DNA of 64,000 bases, taken from the NCBI RefSeq assembly GCF_034702125.1, contig NC_085866.1:11475954-11539953 (forward strand). Reading direction: 5' to 3'. The position numbers were made by a program, and so were the translations under genes. The notes below the pieces were generated by a model. That model saw only the letters and a list, made by a program, of their open reading frames with translations. It had not been told where the DNA came from and did no database searches. Positions 46,566-57,508 of the stretch are shown here, one piece after another. Source of the DNA: Engraulis encrasicolus (lineage: Eukaryota > Chordata > Actinopteri > Clupeiformes > Engraulidae). Numbering within the stretch: the first letter of the stretch is position 1; each line of letters starts with the position of its first letter.

Positions 46566-46986
46566 CCAAAACCAACCTAAATACAACCTATTCAACGCTG
46601 GGCCAACCGTTTTATTCAACTAAAAACCTACAAAAAAATCTTAAAACTTGCTTTATCAGCATGTGCATGTACTGGTATTGAATTGTCCAAAATAGTATTA
46701 AGATAAATTAAAAACAAACTGCATTGATAGAATAAAATGTACATTTATTTATTATGTTGAGCAGCAGATTGATTTATGTTGGGTTCGCTTGTTGAAATCA
46801 GGGGGATAGTTGGTGCTGCCAGTGGTCTTGCTGAATTCTACAAACAAACAAACAAACAAACCAATAATTAGGCTAAGTAAGTATGTAAATAAATGTAATG
46901 TGAGGAGGAGAAGTTTTACAGTATAGAGAGAGACACCACATACATGCACGCCTGGACACATAAACAAACACACACACGCACACACA

Positions 46987-48077
46987 CCTGGTAAGATAGT
47001 AAGATTGTGATAGATCACAAGTGTCACATAGTGTACACATGCAACCAACCAATGTACAGCCTTGGTTATGGTATAGTCCATTACATAGGCCAGGGATGGG
47101 GATCCTTTTTCATTCGAGGGGGCACTTCATCCGAGGGCTGTAAAAGTCCTCAGAGGGCTGTACTATGACCACAAATCAGGATTTCCCCATGAAATTTAGG
47201 CCTATATTGAAGGCAGCCTCCTTTTAAAGCAGAGCCCACCTTCTCTATGATCCCTGAATATAACTTAATTGTATTGCAAATGCATTTTCTAAGATTCCTT
47301 TACAAAATATGGCATATTTCATGTGAAGCTGAATAACATTAAAATTATATCCGGGGCCAGCAAATGGCCGCAAATGGCCCTCGAGACATAGGTTCCCCAC
47401 CTCTGACCTAGGCCGATGTAGTGATGTGCTTACTTACTTCATCAGTGTGGTTTTGCTGTCTGGGGTCCCCGACTTTGTGGCTGCAGGCTCCAGGCTGTGT
47501 CTTGAAGATGGTCTGTTGGAAATAGTCATATTTCAAAACACTGTACCATACATGCAAGAACAGAAAGACTGTGAGGAAGAGTTTTTACCCCCAGGCAGTG
47601 CGACTGCTGAACAGAGATCTTTTTAATTGATATACGTGTATATATATTTTTACTTATTTCTTTTTTTTTGTAACTTTACTTCTTTGGATGAAGAGCTGAT
47701 CATTGCACTAGAAATAATATGTGAGACAAGTCAAATAACTTCAACTTGAACATGAACATGAACATGAACACACACACACACCTTGCCAGTAGATAGGAGA
47801 GAAAAACATACTGGGGCATCTCAGGTGGCACAGGTGTTGGGTGGTACGTCAGGTAAGGGCTGATGCATCTCCACTGCCACTCTGCATGCCTGGTAAAATT
47901 GATAGATCACAAGTGTCACATACATGCAACCAACCAATATACAGCCTGGGTCAGCCTGTAGTCCATTGCATAGGAAGATGGTAGTGAGCTTACTTACTTT
48001 ATATGTGTGACTTTGTGGCTGCAGACTCCAGGCGGTGTCTTGAAGATGGTCTGTTGGAAAGAGTCATATTTCAAAAC
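46987..48077. repeat. Tandem duplication with one copy interrupted by a MITE
   Basis: Unit 1 (46987-47539) and unit 2 (47889-48077) share TGATAGATCACAAGTGTCAC, GCAACCAACCAAT-TACAGCC, GCTTACTTACTT and GGTCTGTTGGAAA-AGTCATATTTCAAAAC. Unit 1 holds an hAT MITE where unit 2 reads straight through. On minus, each unit carries an exon-like stretch between CCAACAG and GTAAGT (47438-47512 and 47998-48050) beginning ACCATCTTCAAGACA (TIFKT). Confidence 0.75.
47083..47413. mobile_element. hAT-type MITE with empty-site paralogue nearby
   Basis: The element 47091-47405 opens CAGGGATGGGGATCCTTTTT and closes CATAGGTTCCCCACCTCTG. The flanks ACATAGGC and ACCTAGGC match at 7 of 8 positions. It is the same family as 15762-16058. 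The duplicated unit at 47970 has the empty site (TTGCATAGGAAGATGG). Confidence 0.87.
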
Positions 48078-48590
48078 CGGATAGCTCAATCTTTATGTGG
48101 GTGAAGAAGAAATAGAAAAGGAAACAAGAAAACTTGCCGTCTTATTCGCCCACTTTCTTCATGTGCTCCTTCACCTTTTCCCCTGGACAACTCACACGTT
48201 TTTGCCTGGCTTTCTCATGTGTATCTAACAGAGAAAACACACACACACACACACAAACATTGAAGGGGAAAGTGGAAAATGTGTTGACATTGTCAATGGT
48301 TTTTAACTATGCACAGTACACATCTCCCATGTAAGAAATGCAGTAGTTTCCTGCTGAGATAGCCTACTGATAGCAGCGCCACCATAGCCCTTTTCCTCTC
48401 TGGTGCCACCCTGAACATATTGCCTGGCTATGTTGACGGGGGGGCGGCCGGCGTTCAGTCATCAAACACTACCAGTAATAGCTAGATGTGTCCGTAGTAG
48501 TGGAAGTAGTGTGGCCAACCCGAAGACAGCTCCGAAAGGATTAGCTACCAGCCCTCCGTTTTGATTGTTCTTTGCGAATAAAATGCATCG

Positions 48591-48715
48591 CAGGGATTAA
48601 AGCAAAAAAAAGTCATCTGACTGAACTTTTTTTACCGGTTAGGCACCCGATCGAGTATCACTCCGTAACCCAACGAAAACCAATGTAGCCAGGCTCTGCC
48701 CTCATAACGAAACAT
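48591..48715. repeat. 125-bp direct repeat, copy 2
   Basis: Second identical copy of 46280-46404. From here to 50809 there is a stretch with matching inverted ends (CAGGGATTAAAG ... CTTTAATCCCTG) and no recognisable gene. Short frames at 49420-49716 and 50536-50721 are unassigned. Confidence 0.92.
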
Positions 48716-51083
48716 TTTATGCAAGGAACGGTGCCAGAGCCAACACTAGGCATAGGCAGACAGGGCAGTCGCCTAGAGCAGAATAGGCCTATGTCTTGAG
48801 GGCGCCAGTAAAACCAAAAAGTGCCACAAAATCAGAACTTCAACCAACATAAAACTTTACACTTCACATTAACAATGACTATTCATTATACACTCAGTAA
48901 GCCTATATACACACTCAGTATGAATGTACCTGTAGGTACTAGATCAGATGTGCTCAATCAGATGTAGGCCTACAATGCTATGTTTACAGATGCCAATTTC
49001 TAAATACAAGAAAAAGGAAAGAGGGAAAGGGGCAGGCCTAGGCCACCAGATTGACTAGAAATGGCCGAGAATGGAGGGATAATGGATACTATATCAGACT
49101 GCAAACATTGAACTGCAATTTGGTTCATGTTTTGGTTATTTCCTCTTATATCTACCCATTATTTATGAATTGTTCACAACATTATGCAGAATGGATTCAC
49201 AATGAGTGTTGCTTCAAAATGGTCTAGCTGATATCATAGAATTATTGAGTTGGAATTGCAATGCGTTGATACAGTGATCCCATTATGGGTTTTTTTAGTA
49301 GTAGGCTATATTTTTCTTTCCCATCAGGTGCGCATTGCTTGCAGTATTTCTGACATTTAAAAAAATAATGCACTGGTCGTAGCAATCAGAGGGAGAAAAC
49401 TAGTTGTTGGTTATTTTGTATGTTTTTCACTATTCATCCTGTAGTCTACCTCTTGTGTTCTACCGTTTTGAAAACCTATGGCTACCGGTACTTTTTTGCT
49501 TCTCGTGCCAGGCACACGCTTACCATTGATTTAAAAAACGTCCCCGATTCCTACACGCACTCGTGTTCTCTCCTACAAGCGGACACGACACAGTCACAGA
49601 CATACGTCTATCGTTTAACAAAAGTAACACACTTTCCCAAGCTTGTCGCGCAACTTTCCACTCGAATCCAGACAAACCACCCACCCATCAGTCCTGAGTG
49701 CGCAGTGCGCAAATAACTGCACTGAAACGAAGCATAGTCCGAGAAGATGGGCACAGACGTTTAGCCACTCAAAAACAAGCACACACACAACTGTTGCTGC
49801 ACACTACTCCAGTTAGCAAAAATAGCATCACACAGTAGCCTACAACAAGCCTTGAAAGTGAAAGAAACACCGAAACGGCATTTATTGACCATGAGTCCAC
49901 CCATCAGAACACTGTTTCCCAGAGCAAGACGTGGCATAAAATATTGGCTCTGCCAGGGTTATCCTCCGTGACCCCTGTAAAATGCAACCCATTTTTAACT
50001 TATTTCTTAAATATATATCGGCGACAACAAAGTTAATAAGCTATGGTTACAAATGAGACTGTACATTATCCGTTGTCAGAAAGACAAATAGAGCTAGTTC
50101 TACACGTAGCCAGTCAAACGCCCTAAACTTTGAGGATGAAAGGCATGGCATATCCTAGCTAGCTGCCAATGATAGCCGTCCCATTAGAGCTATGAATAAT
50201 GTTAGTAAAAGTCACAATGCTTAAAAGGCAACCCCTTCATGAAAAGGACATCATGCGCAGTCGAAGTAAACTATTCATTTTTTTCTAACTATCCGCCACG
50301 GCAGGTGCAATGATAATGGAAACATACGTGTCCTACCTTCTTCAAGCTATGCATTCCATGCATATGCATTATTAGCCCATATTGGAATATCAGTCCAACT
50401 CATTTAATGATTGTCATTTCATGGCACTTTAAACATAGTATTACACTTATTTTCTTTTCTGCCATCAGCAACAATGTTGGCTATTTGTTTTTTTTAATCT
50501 CTCGCGCTGCGCCGCAACCGAATTGCTGACCGCTCGTGTACTTTTTTTTTGTTTTTTTTGGAACACGGAAGAAAAGGGGATGGCTCAAAACTACTGAGTG
50601 TAATCTGTTGTATGGCGCGTGTATAACTAAATCCGTACACCAAACACACCTCTCCTTCCCTTCTCATGACCAGGAGTGCTCTCGATTTGAGTTCAGTTGG
50701 AAAGTAAAAATTGTAAATTAATTGACATGAATTATAAAGACGGAAATCCGTCCAAACGAAAATCCAGTTGACGGAAATCCGTCATAGCGACGGAAAACTT
50801 TAATCCCTGGATTTATTGCAATATCAGACACAATTAATATTTCCAATCACTTATTGCATAAATGAATGACATACTACTCACTTATTGCATAAACAGCAGT
50901 TTTATTGCAGTAACAGACAACATAAAAAAACACAGTTAACAGACACTTTTAATGGAACAGGAACATAAATTAACATGTATACATGAGGACAGACATAAAT
51001 AGGTTTATAAATTAATAAGTTAAATAAGTTAATAAAAAATGAACAAATAAACAACATCATAACAGACCAATCTGCTCTTGCAG

Positions 51084-52134
51084 CCTGCTGCGGACCCGGA
51101 AACTCCAAGGCGCTATTGCCAGATAAATGCAACAGTCCCTCTGCTGGCCCTTTACTTCGATGGCGTGAGTGACTTGAGGCCGGACTTCCGACTGAACAGG
51201 CGGTCCTTCCAGGCCCTGATGACTGCTATAGGCAGGGAGGCAGACCACGGCTGGGGCCCCGAGATTGAGGCCCTGGTCTTCCTGTTTTGGTTGGCCTGTG
51301 GTGCTGCATACAGGGTGGTGTCAAGATCCTTTGACATTCCAAGGACCACCGTGCACAGGATGGTGCATGCCACGAGCCAGCGAGTCATGGGCATTTTTGG
51401 GCAGGTCGTCCGCCACCCTACCCGGGAGGAGGTTGTGGGCATCAGCGCAGCCTTTACCCAACTGGCGGGGTCACGGATCTTCTGCAGGGTGGCGGGCAGC
51501 ATAGACGGGTGCCACATCCGTGTGAAACCCCCAAAAGCGGATGAGGAGTGCTACAAAAACAGGAAACTGTTTCATTCAATTATTTTACAGGCAGTTTGTG
51601 ACCCCACCTTGAAATATCTGGACGTGTGCGTTGGATTTCCGGGCTCCGTCCACGATATGCGGGTTCTAAGGAACAGCCCGCTGTTCCACGAGAGGCAGTA
51701 CCCTCCTCCAGGGTACTATTTGATTGGAGACGGCGGGTACGCCTGCCTGGAAAAACCGGTGGCCCTAATGACCCCCTTCTGGATGCCGGTAAGGAACGCC
51801 ATGGAGGCGGCACCACTCCAAGGCCTGGGTCGTGGTCGAGAGGTCATTTGGAGTCCTAAAGGAAAGGTGGCGAGCAATTTTTCAGACGACGCTGGTGGTT
51901 AGCATTTATTATGCACCAGAAATAATAACCTGCTGTACCATCCTTCATAACATCGCCCTGAGTCAGGGGGACATTTTGGAGCCCGTTGAGCCAGATGAGG
52001 ACCAGCCTGGGGATGAGGAGCAGGGGGATGGCGCAGAGGAGGTGGAGGCTGGTACAGTGTCTGGGGCCCAGATGAGGTTCAGAATGGCAGAATCTTTCGG
52101 GCCTGCCCACCAGCATGATCACCATTACATATAA
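51084..52134 (+). pseudogene. PIF/Harbinger (HARBI1-like) transposase, frameshifted
   Basis: No ATG lies in frame at the left edge. An acceptor-like CTCTTGCAG at 51083 suggests an upstream exon. The frame reads TVPLLALYFDGVSDLRPDFR, then a helix-turn-helix (VVSRSFDIPRTTVHRMV) and the DDE_4-type catalytic core: first Asp in GSIDGCHIRV, second Asp in IGDGGYACLEKP. Near 51812 the frame slips. The third acidic residue (VVVERSFGVLKERWRAIF) is in the next frame (51832-52134), which goes on with ITCCTILHNIALSQGD and an acidic tail ending GPAHQHDHHYI. All three catalytic positions are present, so one indel may be all that separates it from an intact protein of about 345 residues. It lies convergent with the Myb-like gene at 53.8-55.7 kb, as expected for a two-gene Harbinger element. 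Confidence 0.85.
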
Positions 52135-52210
52135 ACACACACACACACACACACAAAAAGTTTAGATGTTTGTTAGATTTTGAAAAAGTCACAGTTGGCA
52201 GAGTTGAATT

Positions 52211-52471
52211 AAAAGAGAAAAGTACATCCAGGCACTCCTAGCACAGTGTCCAAAACGGGAAGCTACATTAAAAAGCCTTTAATTTTACTGGGCTTTGGTT
52301 ACCTTAAAAAAGCCAACATGTTTTCTACCTCACACACACGACCTCACAGGTCTTCATCAGCCAACATGTTTTTTCTTAATGTAACCACAGCCCAGTACAA
52401 TTAAAGGCTTTTTAATGTAACTTCCCGTTTGGTCATTGTGCTGGGAGTGCCTGGATGAACTTTTCTCTTTT
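52211..52471. mobile_element. Fold-back element with about 100-bp arms
   Basis: The left arm AAAAGAGAAAAGTACATCCA through CCTTTAATTTTACTGGGCTT returns inverted at 52385-52471, ending GGATGAACTTTTCTCTTTT. A second small inverted pair (CCAACATG) lies in the loop. It sits directly downstream of the Harbinger transposase. Confidence 0.85.
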
Positions 52472-52989
52472 GATGTTGCGGTGTTAGTGTTTTGTTCAGT
52501 TGCAGTTCTTTGTAATAAATGCGTTATATTATATAGAAAGAGTGAGAGAGTGAGTGTGTGTGTTTGTGAATGTTACCTGTAGTGTCATTTACGGTGCTGT
52601 GGAGTTGCTGCTGTCCTCCTGTGGGGATGTGGTATTGACCGGCTCTGCTGTTTCTGTACTCCGAGTTGTTTCTAGGCCAACTGTCTGCGTGCAGTCTTTT
52701 TCCTCCTGTTAAAAAAAAGGTTGATACATTTCAAACTCCTAAATACGACTCACATTCAGGTAGAGAGACAAATTCAACCTAACCAAAAGAAAGCACTATC
52801 TGAAATCTTATCTAAACCATCAACCCACAAAGCAACATATGGGGCTAAACAGGACAGATTAACAGGTTTTAACATGCATAATATTTTCATTGTTTCAGTC
52901 TTCTGATGTCCACACAGACAGTTTTAAGGTTAGAATTTGAAATAGAAAGTGTCACTTATTTTTACCTTGTCAGAAAATGATATTGGTCC

Positions 52990-53110
52990 TGCAGAAGTTA
53001 GAGAAGAGGAACCAGTAGGTGCTGTGTCTGGGGCTCAGCAGATGTTCCGGATTGCAGAATGTTTTGAACCTGCCCACGCATACATTTAAAACACACACAC
53101 ACACACACAC
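52990..53110 (+). pseudogene. Extra copy of Harbinger transposase 3' tail (1)
   Basis: Reads GTGTCTGGGGCTCAGCAGAT, giving VSGAQQMFRIAECFEPAHAY then I-stop, followed by (AC)n. The true tail at 52050-52140 reads VSGAQMRFRMAESFGPAH followed by (AC)n. The match therefore includes the coding end, the stop and the microsatellite. Confidence 0.72.
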
Positions 53111-53282
53111 ACAATGACAAGATTTATTTTTAGTGCTGCACTGTTAGAGTTTCAGTTCAGGTGAAGTTCCACAGTTTCAGCAGCATATTTTAAAACGGTC
53201 TAATTATTTTTTTACACATTCGATATACAAGGTTAGAATGTGGCATTGATTACGTCGTCATAAAATGGTACCGTCCTGCAGT

Positions 53283-53400
53283 CAGAGAAGAGGAACCAGT
53301 TGGTGTCGGGCCCAGTAGAGGTCTGCACTGCAAAATGTTTCGGACCTGCCCACGCATACATTTCAAAACACACACTCACTCACACACACACTCAATGACA
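53283..53400 (+). pseudogene. Extra copy of Harbinger transposase 3' tail (2)
   Basis: GAGAAGAGGAACCAGTTGGT and CGGACCTGCCCACGCATACA mirror the copy at 52990 and its AC tail. It is more decayed (about 10 bp missing in the middle). Copies 1 and 2 lie about 290 bp apart and share their upstream flanks. Confidence 0.7.
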
Positions 53401-53758
53401 AATGTGTAACAACAAATTATTAGAGAAATACAAAATGTTGTAAGGTTAGAATCAAGATTAGAATTTGAAATATAATGGCATTGATTTTACCGTTATAATG
53501 ACACCCGTCATAAAATCCTGTAGATTTTTTTGCCAGGCCACCCAACAGGCCACTCAACAATTTCACCTGTCAATTGATTCAGAAGTTTCATAGCAAGTCA
53601 AACATACATGTTCGAAATAACAACTGTAACAACTGACGCTGAACATTACTAAAAATAACCACAAAAATAACACCAAACTGAAAGCAAAATCAATTTAATT
53701 AATTTCAAATGTCAAATGTTACAACAACAACAAAAACAAAACAAAAAAACTGAAAGAG
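53401..53758. other. Convergent gap of the Harbinger pair, no gene
   Basis: AT-rich DNA and an (AAC)-rich patch at 53720-53745, between the transposase tail copies and the stop of the Myb-like gene. Confidence 0.5.
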
Positions 53759-55743
53759 TCATTTTTTGGCCAGAGCCTCCAAAATGGCCAACAGCCGCTC
53801 ATCTCTAGCAGCAGCCTGCTGCCTCCCTGTCTCTCCTCTCCTCCCTCGCCATCATCTCTTGCCTCCACCGCTCCTCTCTGGCCATCATCTCCTCCTGCCT
53901 TGCAATTAACTCCCGGTGGCGTCTCTCCTCCACTTACTCCTTCCTTTCCTCCCTCTTCCTCACACTCTCCTGCTCCTCCTTCATCATCTTCCTCCACTCC
54001 TCCTCATCTCTCTCATTCATTTCTTCTAGAACCCCCACCACGTCAAGCTTACGGCGCTTGGACGTGGTGGAGGTTCTCTTCACAGGGGTGTCATCCCCTC
54101 GAGACGCCCCCCCTCTCTTCTCACCTCTCTTTCCATCCTCCTCCTCCTCCTCCTCATCTTCCTCCTCCTCTACCCTAACGGTAGCAGGGGGGGTGCCCAC
54201 CACCAACACCTGGCCACCCGCCTTGGTGGCAATCAGGACTGGGGGAGTTGTTGACTTCAACTCCCCCAGGACCTCATGCATGAGGTCGAACCACTTCCAG
54301 GTGACTGGGGTGGGCGCCCCCCCCCTTCTGTGCTAACCCCTGTCGGGGGGGCTATAAGCTCCTATATAAAAAAAATACAGAAGCAAAAATTTGTCATATA
54401 GAAACTTAAAAGCATCATTCAGTTTTACATTTACATTTTAAAGTAGTAGTTGTACAAGGCTCCACACCTCTTGCTTTGGTTGCAGAACTGAAATACACAA
54501 TAGAACCACTCATACTAAAATATGTCTGTAATCAGCTCCCATACAATTACAATTCCCATACAATAACTTACAACTACTATTTCAACAAAGAGTTTACAAC
54601 GTCATTATTGATATTACCTTATATTTCTGCTTAAGATTTTCCCATTTTTTTTTCAGGAAATTGGTGGTGATCTGGCCCACCAACCCTCTCTTCTCCAGGT
54701 ACATTCTGTTCATCATAGATGCACAACCATAGCCAGCAAGTAGTAGGAAATGGCTAGAGCAAGTGTATGTAAATGTACCGTCAGATGAGCTAATGATAAG
54801 GATACCCATTCTCCCCCATGACGAAAACCAGACTTACCTGTAGCCGGCAGCGTTGGTGGTCCGGCCACCGGTGAAAATACTTCTATTGGCGGACCTCCAC
54901 CTTATGAAATTGGCGGTGTCCTCGTCAGTCCCTACATTGTTAAAACAGAAATAGCAGAAACAAGGGAAATAAAGTAAAACAGAAATAAGGCACTAGTGGT
55001 TTGTTTTACACATAGCTGTTTTGATATTACATTAGTTCAACTTTGTATGAACTTGAGACAGCTGCTGTTGCTGCATTAATAGCATGAATAGCGATGGTAC
55101 GCATCTCCCCCATTTTCAGATACTGTTGAACAAAGACGTTTCCCATATCTCCCCAATTGTCGACCCACCGGTACCCATTTTACAATTTACAACTCTGGCG
55201 GTAGCATTACAGCTGCTGCTATCATTTGCGGAACGAGAAAAAAAGAAGGTAGCTCTAACATTTGGCGAAAATCCTGCCCTGGATTTTGACGTCCCAGACG
55301 TCTGCGGGTTAATGTGGATCTTTGATGAGCAAGAGTGCTGTGCTTAGCACAAATCGTGGGAGAGAGACAATAAATAAGCACATTCACCGACCGGAGCCTG
55401 CTGCCATTCATACACACATCTTTGGCGATACTATCGACAATGTATTCAACTTACTTGCATTCGACATACTTCTTGGAAGTTATGAAAAAATTATATAAAC
55501 GTACGAAAGCGATCATTGTTGTCGAGAATGCTACTATCATTCTGCTAAGCTACGCCTACATTAGCAGAGCACAAAAAGCAAATTACACAAGGCAACAACA
55601 GTATGAGATATATATTGGCAGCACATAACGTCCAATATAAACAGTGATTATGTCCAACCGGCAAAAAAACCCCTCAAGAACTTACATTTGTAGGTAGTAG
55701 GGGCACCAGTCGAAGGACCCGCTTCATTTGCCTCGTCCGCCAT
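53759..55743 (-). pseudogene. Harbinger Myb/SANT-like DNA-binding protein, 4 exons, frameshifted
   Basis: Minus-strand exons are 55686-55743 (MADEANEAGPSTGAPTTYK), 54838-54931, 54618-54705 and 54361 down to the stop at 53759-53761. All junctions are GT-AG and in frame. Exons 2-3 give WTDEDTANFIRWRSANRSIF and LVGQITTNFLKKKWENLKQK, a trihelix (Myb/SANT-like) domain with its three spaced Trp residues. Exon 4 gives WKWFDLMHEVLGELKS, a Glu-rich stretch, a basic RTSTTSKRRKLD-type patch, and ends RDERLLAILEALAKK. Two breaks are seen in exon 4: a G9 run near 54317 (7 or 10 would keep frame) and one extra base near 53815. In this superfamily the protein helps bring the transposase to the nucleus and to the transposon ends. 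Confidence 0.78.
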
Positions 55744-56417
55744 GTTTTTTCTTTTCTGAATATCAAAAGATCGCGGGCAGTTTGTCACGTCACTTCCGCT
55801 GCGTAGGCAAAACGTAGACAATATGGCGGCCGTTGAGTGCGAAAAGTGTACAATTATCCACACTTCAAAAATGGCGGTTTTGGGGGCGTTATCCGGGTAC
55901 TTGCAGTACACTTGACTTCGTCGATTTTAGAAATGGAACGCCCTGCGTACCCAAACACAGTGCGGAAAGGGCGGTAAGTACGGGTAATGGAACACAGCAT
56001 CTGTGTGTGTAACTAGCTATGGTGAAAGAAGAAGAACTAGGAACCACTGAGTGAAACAGAAAAGCATAGTCGCGTTCTTTGTTCATATGCTTTGACAAAA
56101 GGCTGCGCTTGTGATTCAAAACTCATGAGATGGATTTTATTCTCGACTGGACTGACGTATATCGGTGAGTAGGCTGCACAAGCACTGTTCATTCATGAAA
56201 GAAACTCTGGTCAATCGATGCCCGTTTCATGAATCAGAATGAAGGACAAGTCATTGCTTGTCACGAAGGGCAGCTATAAGCCAGCATGACTGTAAATAGA
56301 CAATAGCAGTTGGGTGAAATTGATGCTTTTAAGTGTTAATTTCTGTGATTTCATGCCCATGTCTGCTGAAAATGCTGCTGATGAAAACGTAAAACTGTTT
56401 CAGTCTTTTCGATGTCC
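55744..56417. other. Upstream of Myb-like gene, probable promoter side; no gene
   Basis: GC-richer near 55790-55880 with two ATGGCGG words, fitting a promoter for the minus gene. The outer end of the Harbinger element should lie here, but I could not match it to a left end. Confidence 0.35.
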
Positions 56418-57149
56418 GTGTAGAACAGGGGTGTCAAACTCATTTTGGTCCGGGGGCCGCATACAACCCATGTGGACCTCAAGCGGGCCGCATTAGTAAC
56501 ATCATCGCAAAAAAAAAACGTAAAGCAGAGGATTAGTGTTCAGTACTATCACGTTTTAAGTGTGTTGAATATGTAGAAAGCAATGCAATACTGATAATCC
56601 TATGCAAAATTTCCTTGACTTCATTCATTCATTGGCAACCGTCAATTAATTAAATATGGGACAGTTCATTTTGGCAGGGGGTCTGGGGGTTTACCCCCTA
56701 GAAAATTTTGTATTTCTTATATGTAATTTCCTGCATTTTCACGCATTCTAACATCCCGTTTCCAGTTTGAGCTTAATAGGAACCAATACAAATCCTATTA
56801 TATTTATTATTTAATTACAACCAATACCAATACAATACGAATAAGAAGTATTAACATTTTATCTCTATATATGAGGTCTATAATATATGAGCTTTATGAA
56901 ATGCCTGTTACAGTACAAATTCACTATTTATAATAGAAGTGTGATGTGCACTTTATTACATATATACAGTGTAACAGAGGGACCATTGGGTTAATGTCAT
57001 GCAGGTTTCGATTTTGCCCCGAGGGCCGTAATTGCGCATTTCGGTTATTTCATTAAAAAAAAAAAAAGTTAAAAAAAAAAAAAAAATTTTTTTTTTTTTA
57101 CATCCGGATGCGGCCCGCGGGCCGTATGTTTGACACCCCTGATTTAGAA
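56418..57149. mobile_element. hAT-type non-autonomous element
   Basis: The element 56426-57141 opens CAGGGGTGTCAAACTCATTT and closes GTATGTTTGACACCCCTG. GGGCCGC/GCGGCCC pairs sit next to both ends. The flanks GTGTAGAA and ATTTAGAA match at 6 of 8 positions. The core is AT-rich with poly(A)/poly(T) at 57055-57100. Confidence 0.85.
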
Positions 57150-57508
57150 CCTTCTGATTTATGAAACCAGTATCTTTGATCAGAACCGTTTACCTGTGTC
57201 ATAATAAAATGCATAGATAATTCATGATCGATGTAGTACTAGTCAGTAGCCTAACTACATAGACTACAGCCTCAGGGCAGCAGACAAGTGTAAGGATTTG
57301 ATCTACAGTAGCCTAAAGTTATGGCTGAAACCTCCATTTAATGGATGGATTGTTATTGTTGTGTTCTGATATTTCTTGGCTGTAATAATACTGTAAACAA
57401 TGTAATTTATTAATTTCATAATGCATCATTCTGTACACAAACTATTGCATTTTGCTTTGATAAGAGAAGTCATGCTAGGAGTAACAAGACATTTTCTTCC
57501 AGTTGAGA

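Larger units (their letters stand above)
46280..50809. mobile_element. Unclassified DNA transposon with internal head duplication
   Basis: Opens CAGGGATTAAAGCAAAAAAA and closes GGAAAACTTTAATCCCTG (inverted CAGGGATTAAAG). GATTTA lies directly outside both ends, a possible 6-bp target duplication. GACGGAAATCCGTC palindromes lie near the right end. Its first 125 bp recur identically at 48591. No transposase was recognised. Six-base duplications are known for IS3EU- and Dada-type elements, but I cannot assign the family. An imperfect inverted repeat (GGAAATATTAA...GTGTCTG...TATTGCAATAAA) lies just outside both ends. Confidence 0.6.

Noticed and set aside
46347..46619. Minus 90-residue frame
   Set aside because: It is a translation of the palindromic TTGGGCCAACG cluster.
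48718..49960. Separate transposon with CCAGAGCCAA...TTGGCTCTGCC ends
   Set aside because: The inverted match is only about 10 bp with a mismatch and no target duplication was seen; too weak to call.
51152..51517. Minus frame opposite the Harbinger transposase
   Set aside because: Antisense shadow; no motif.
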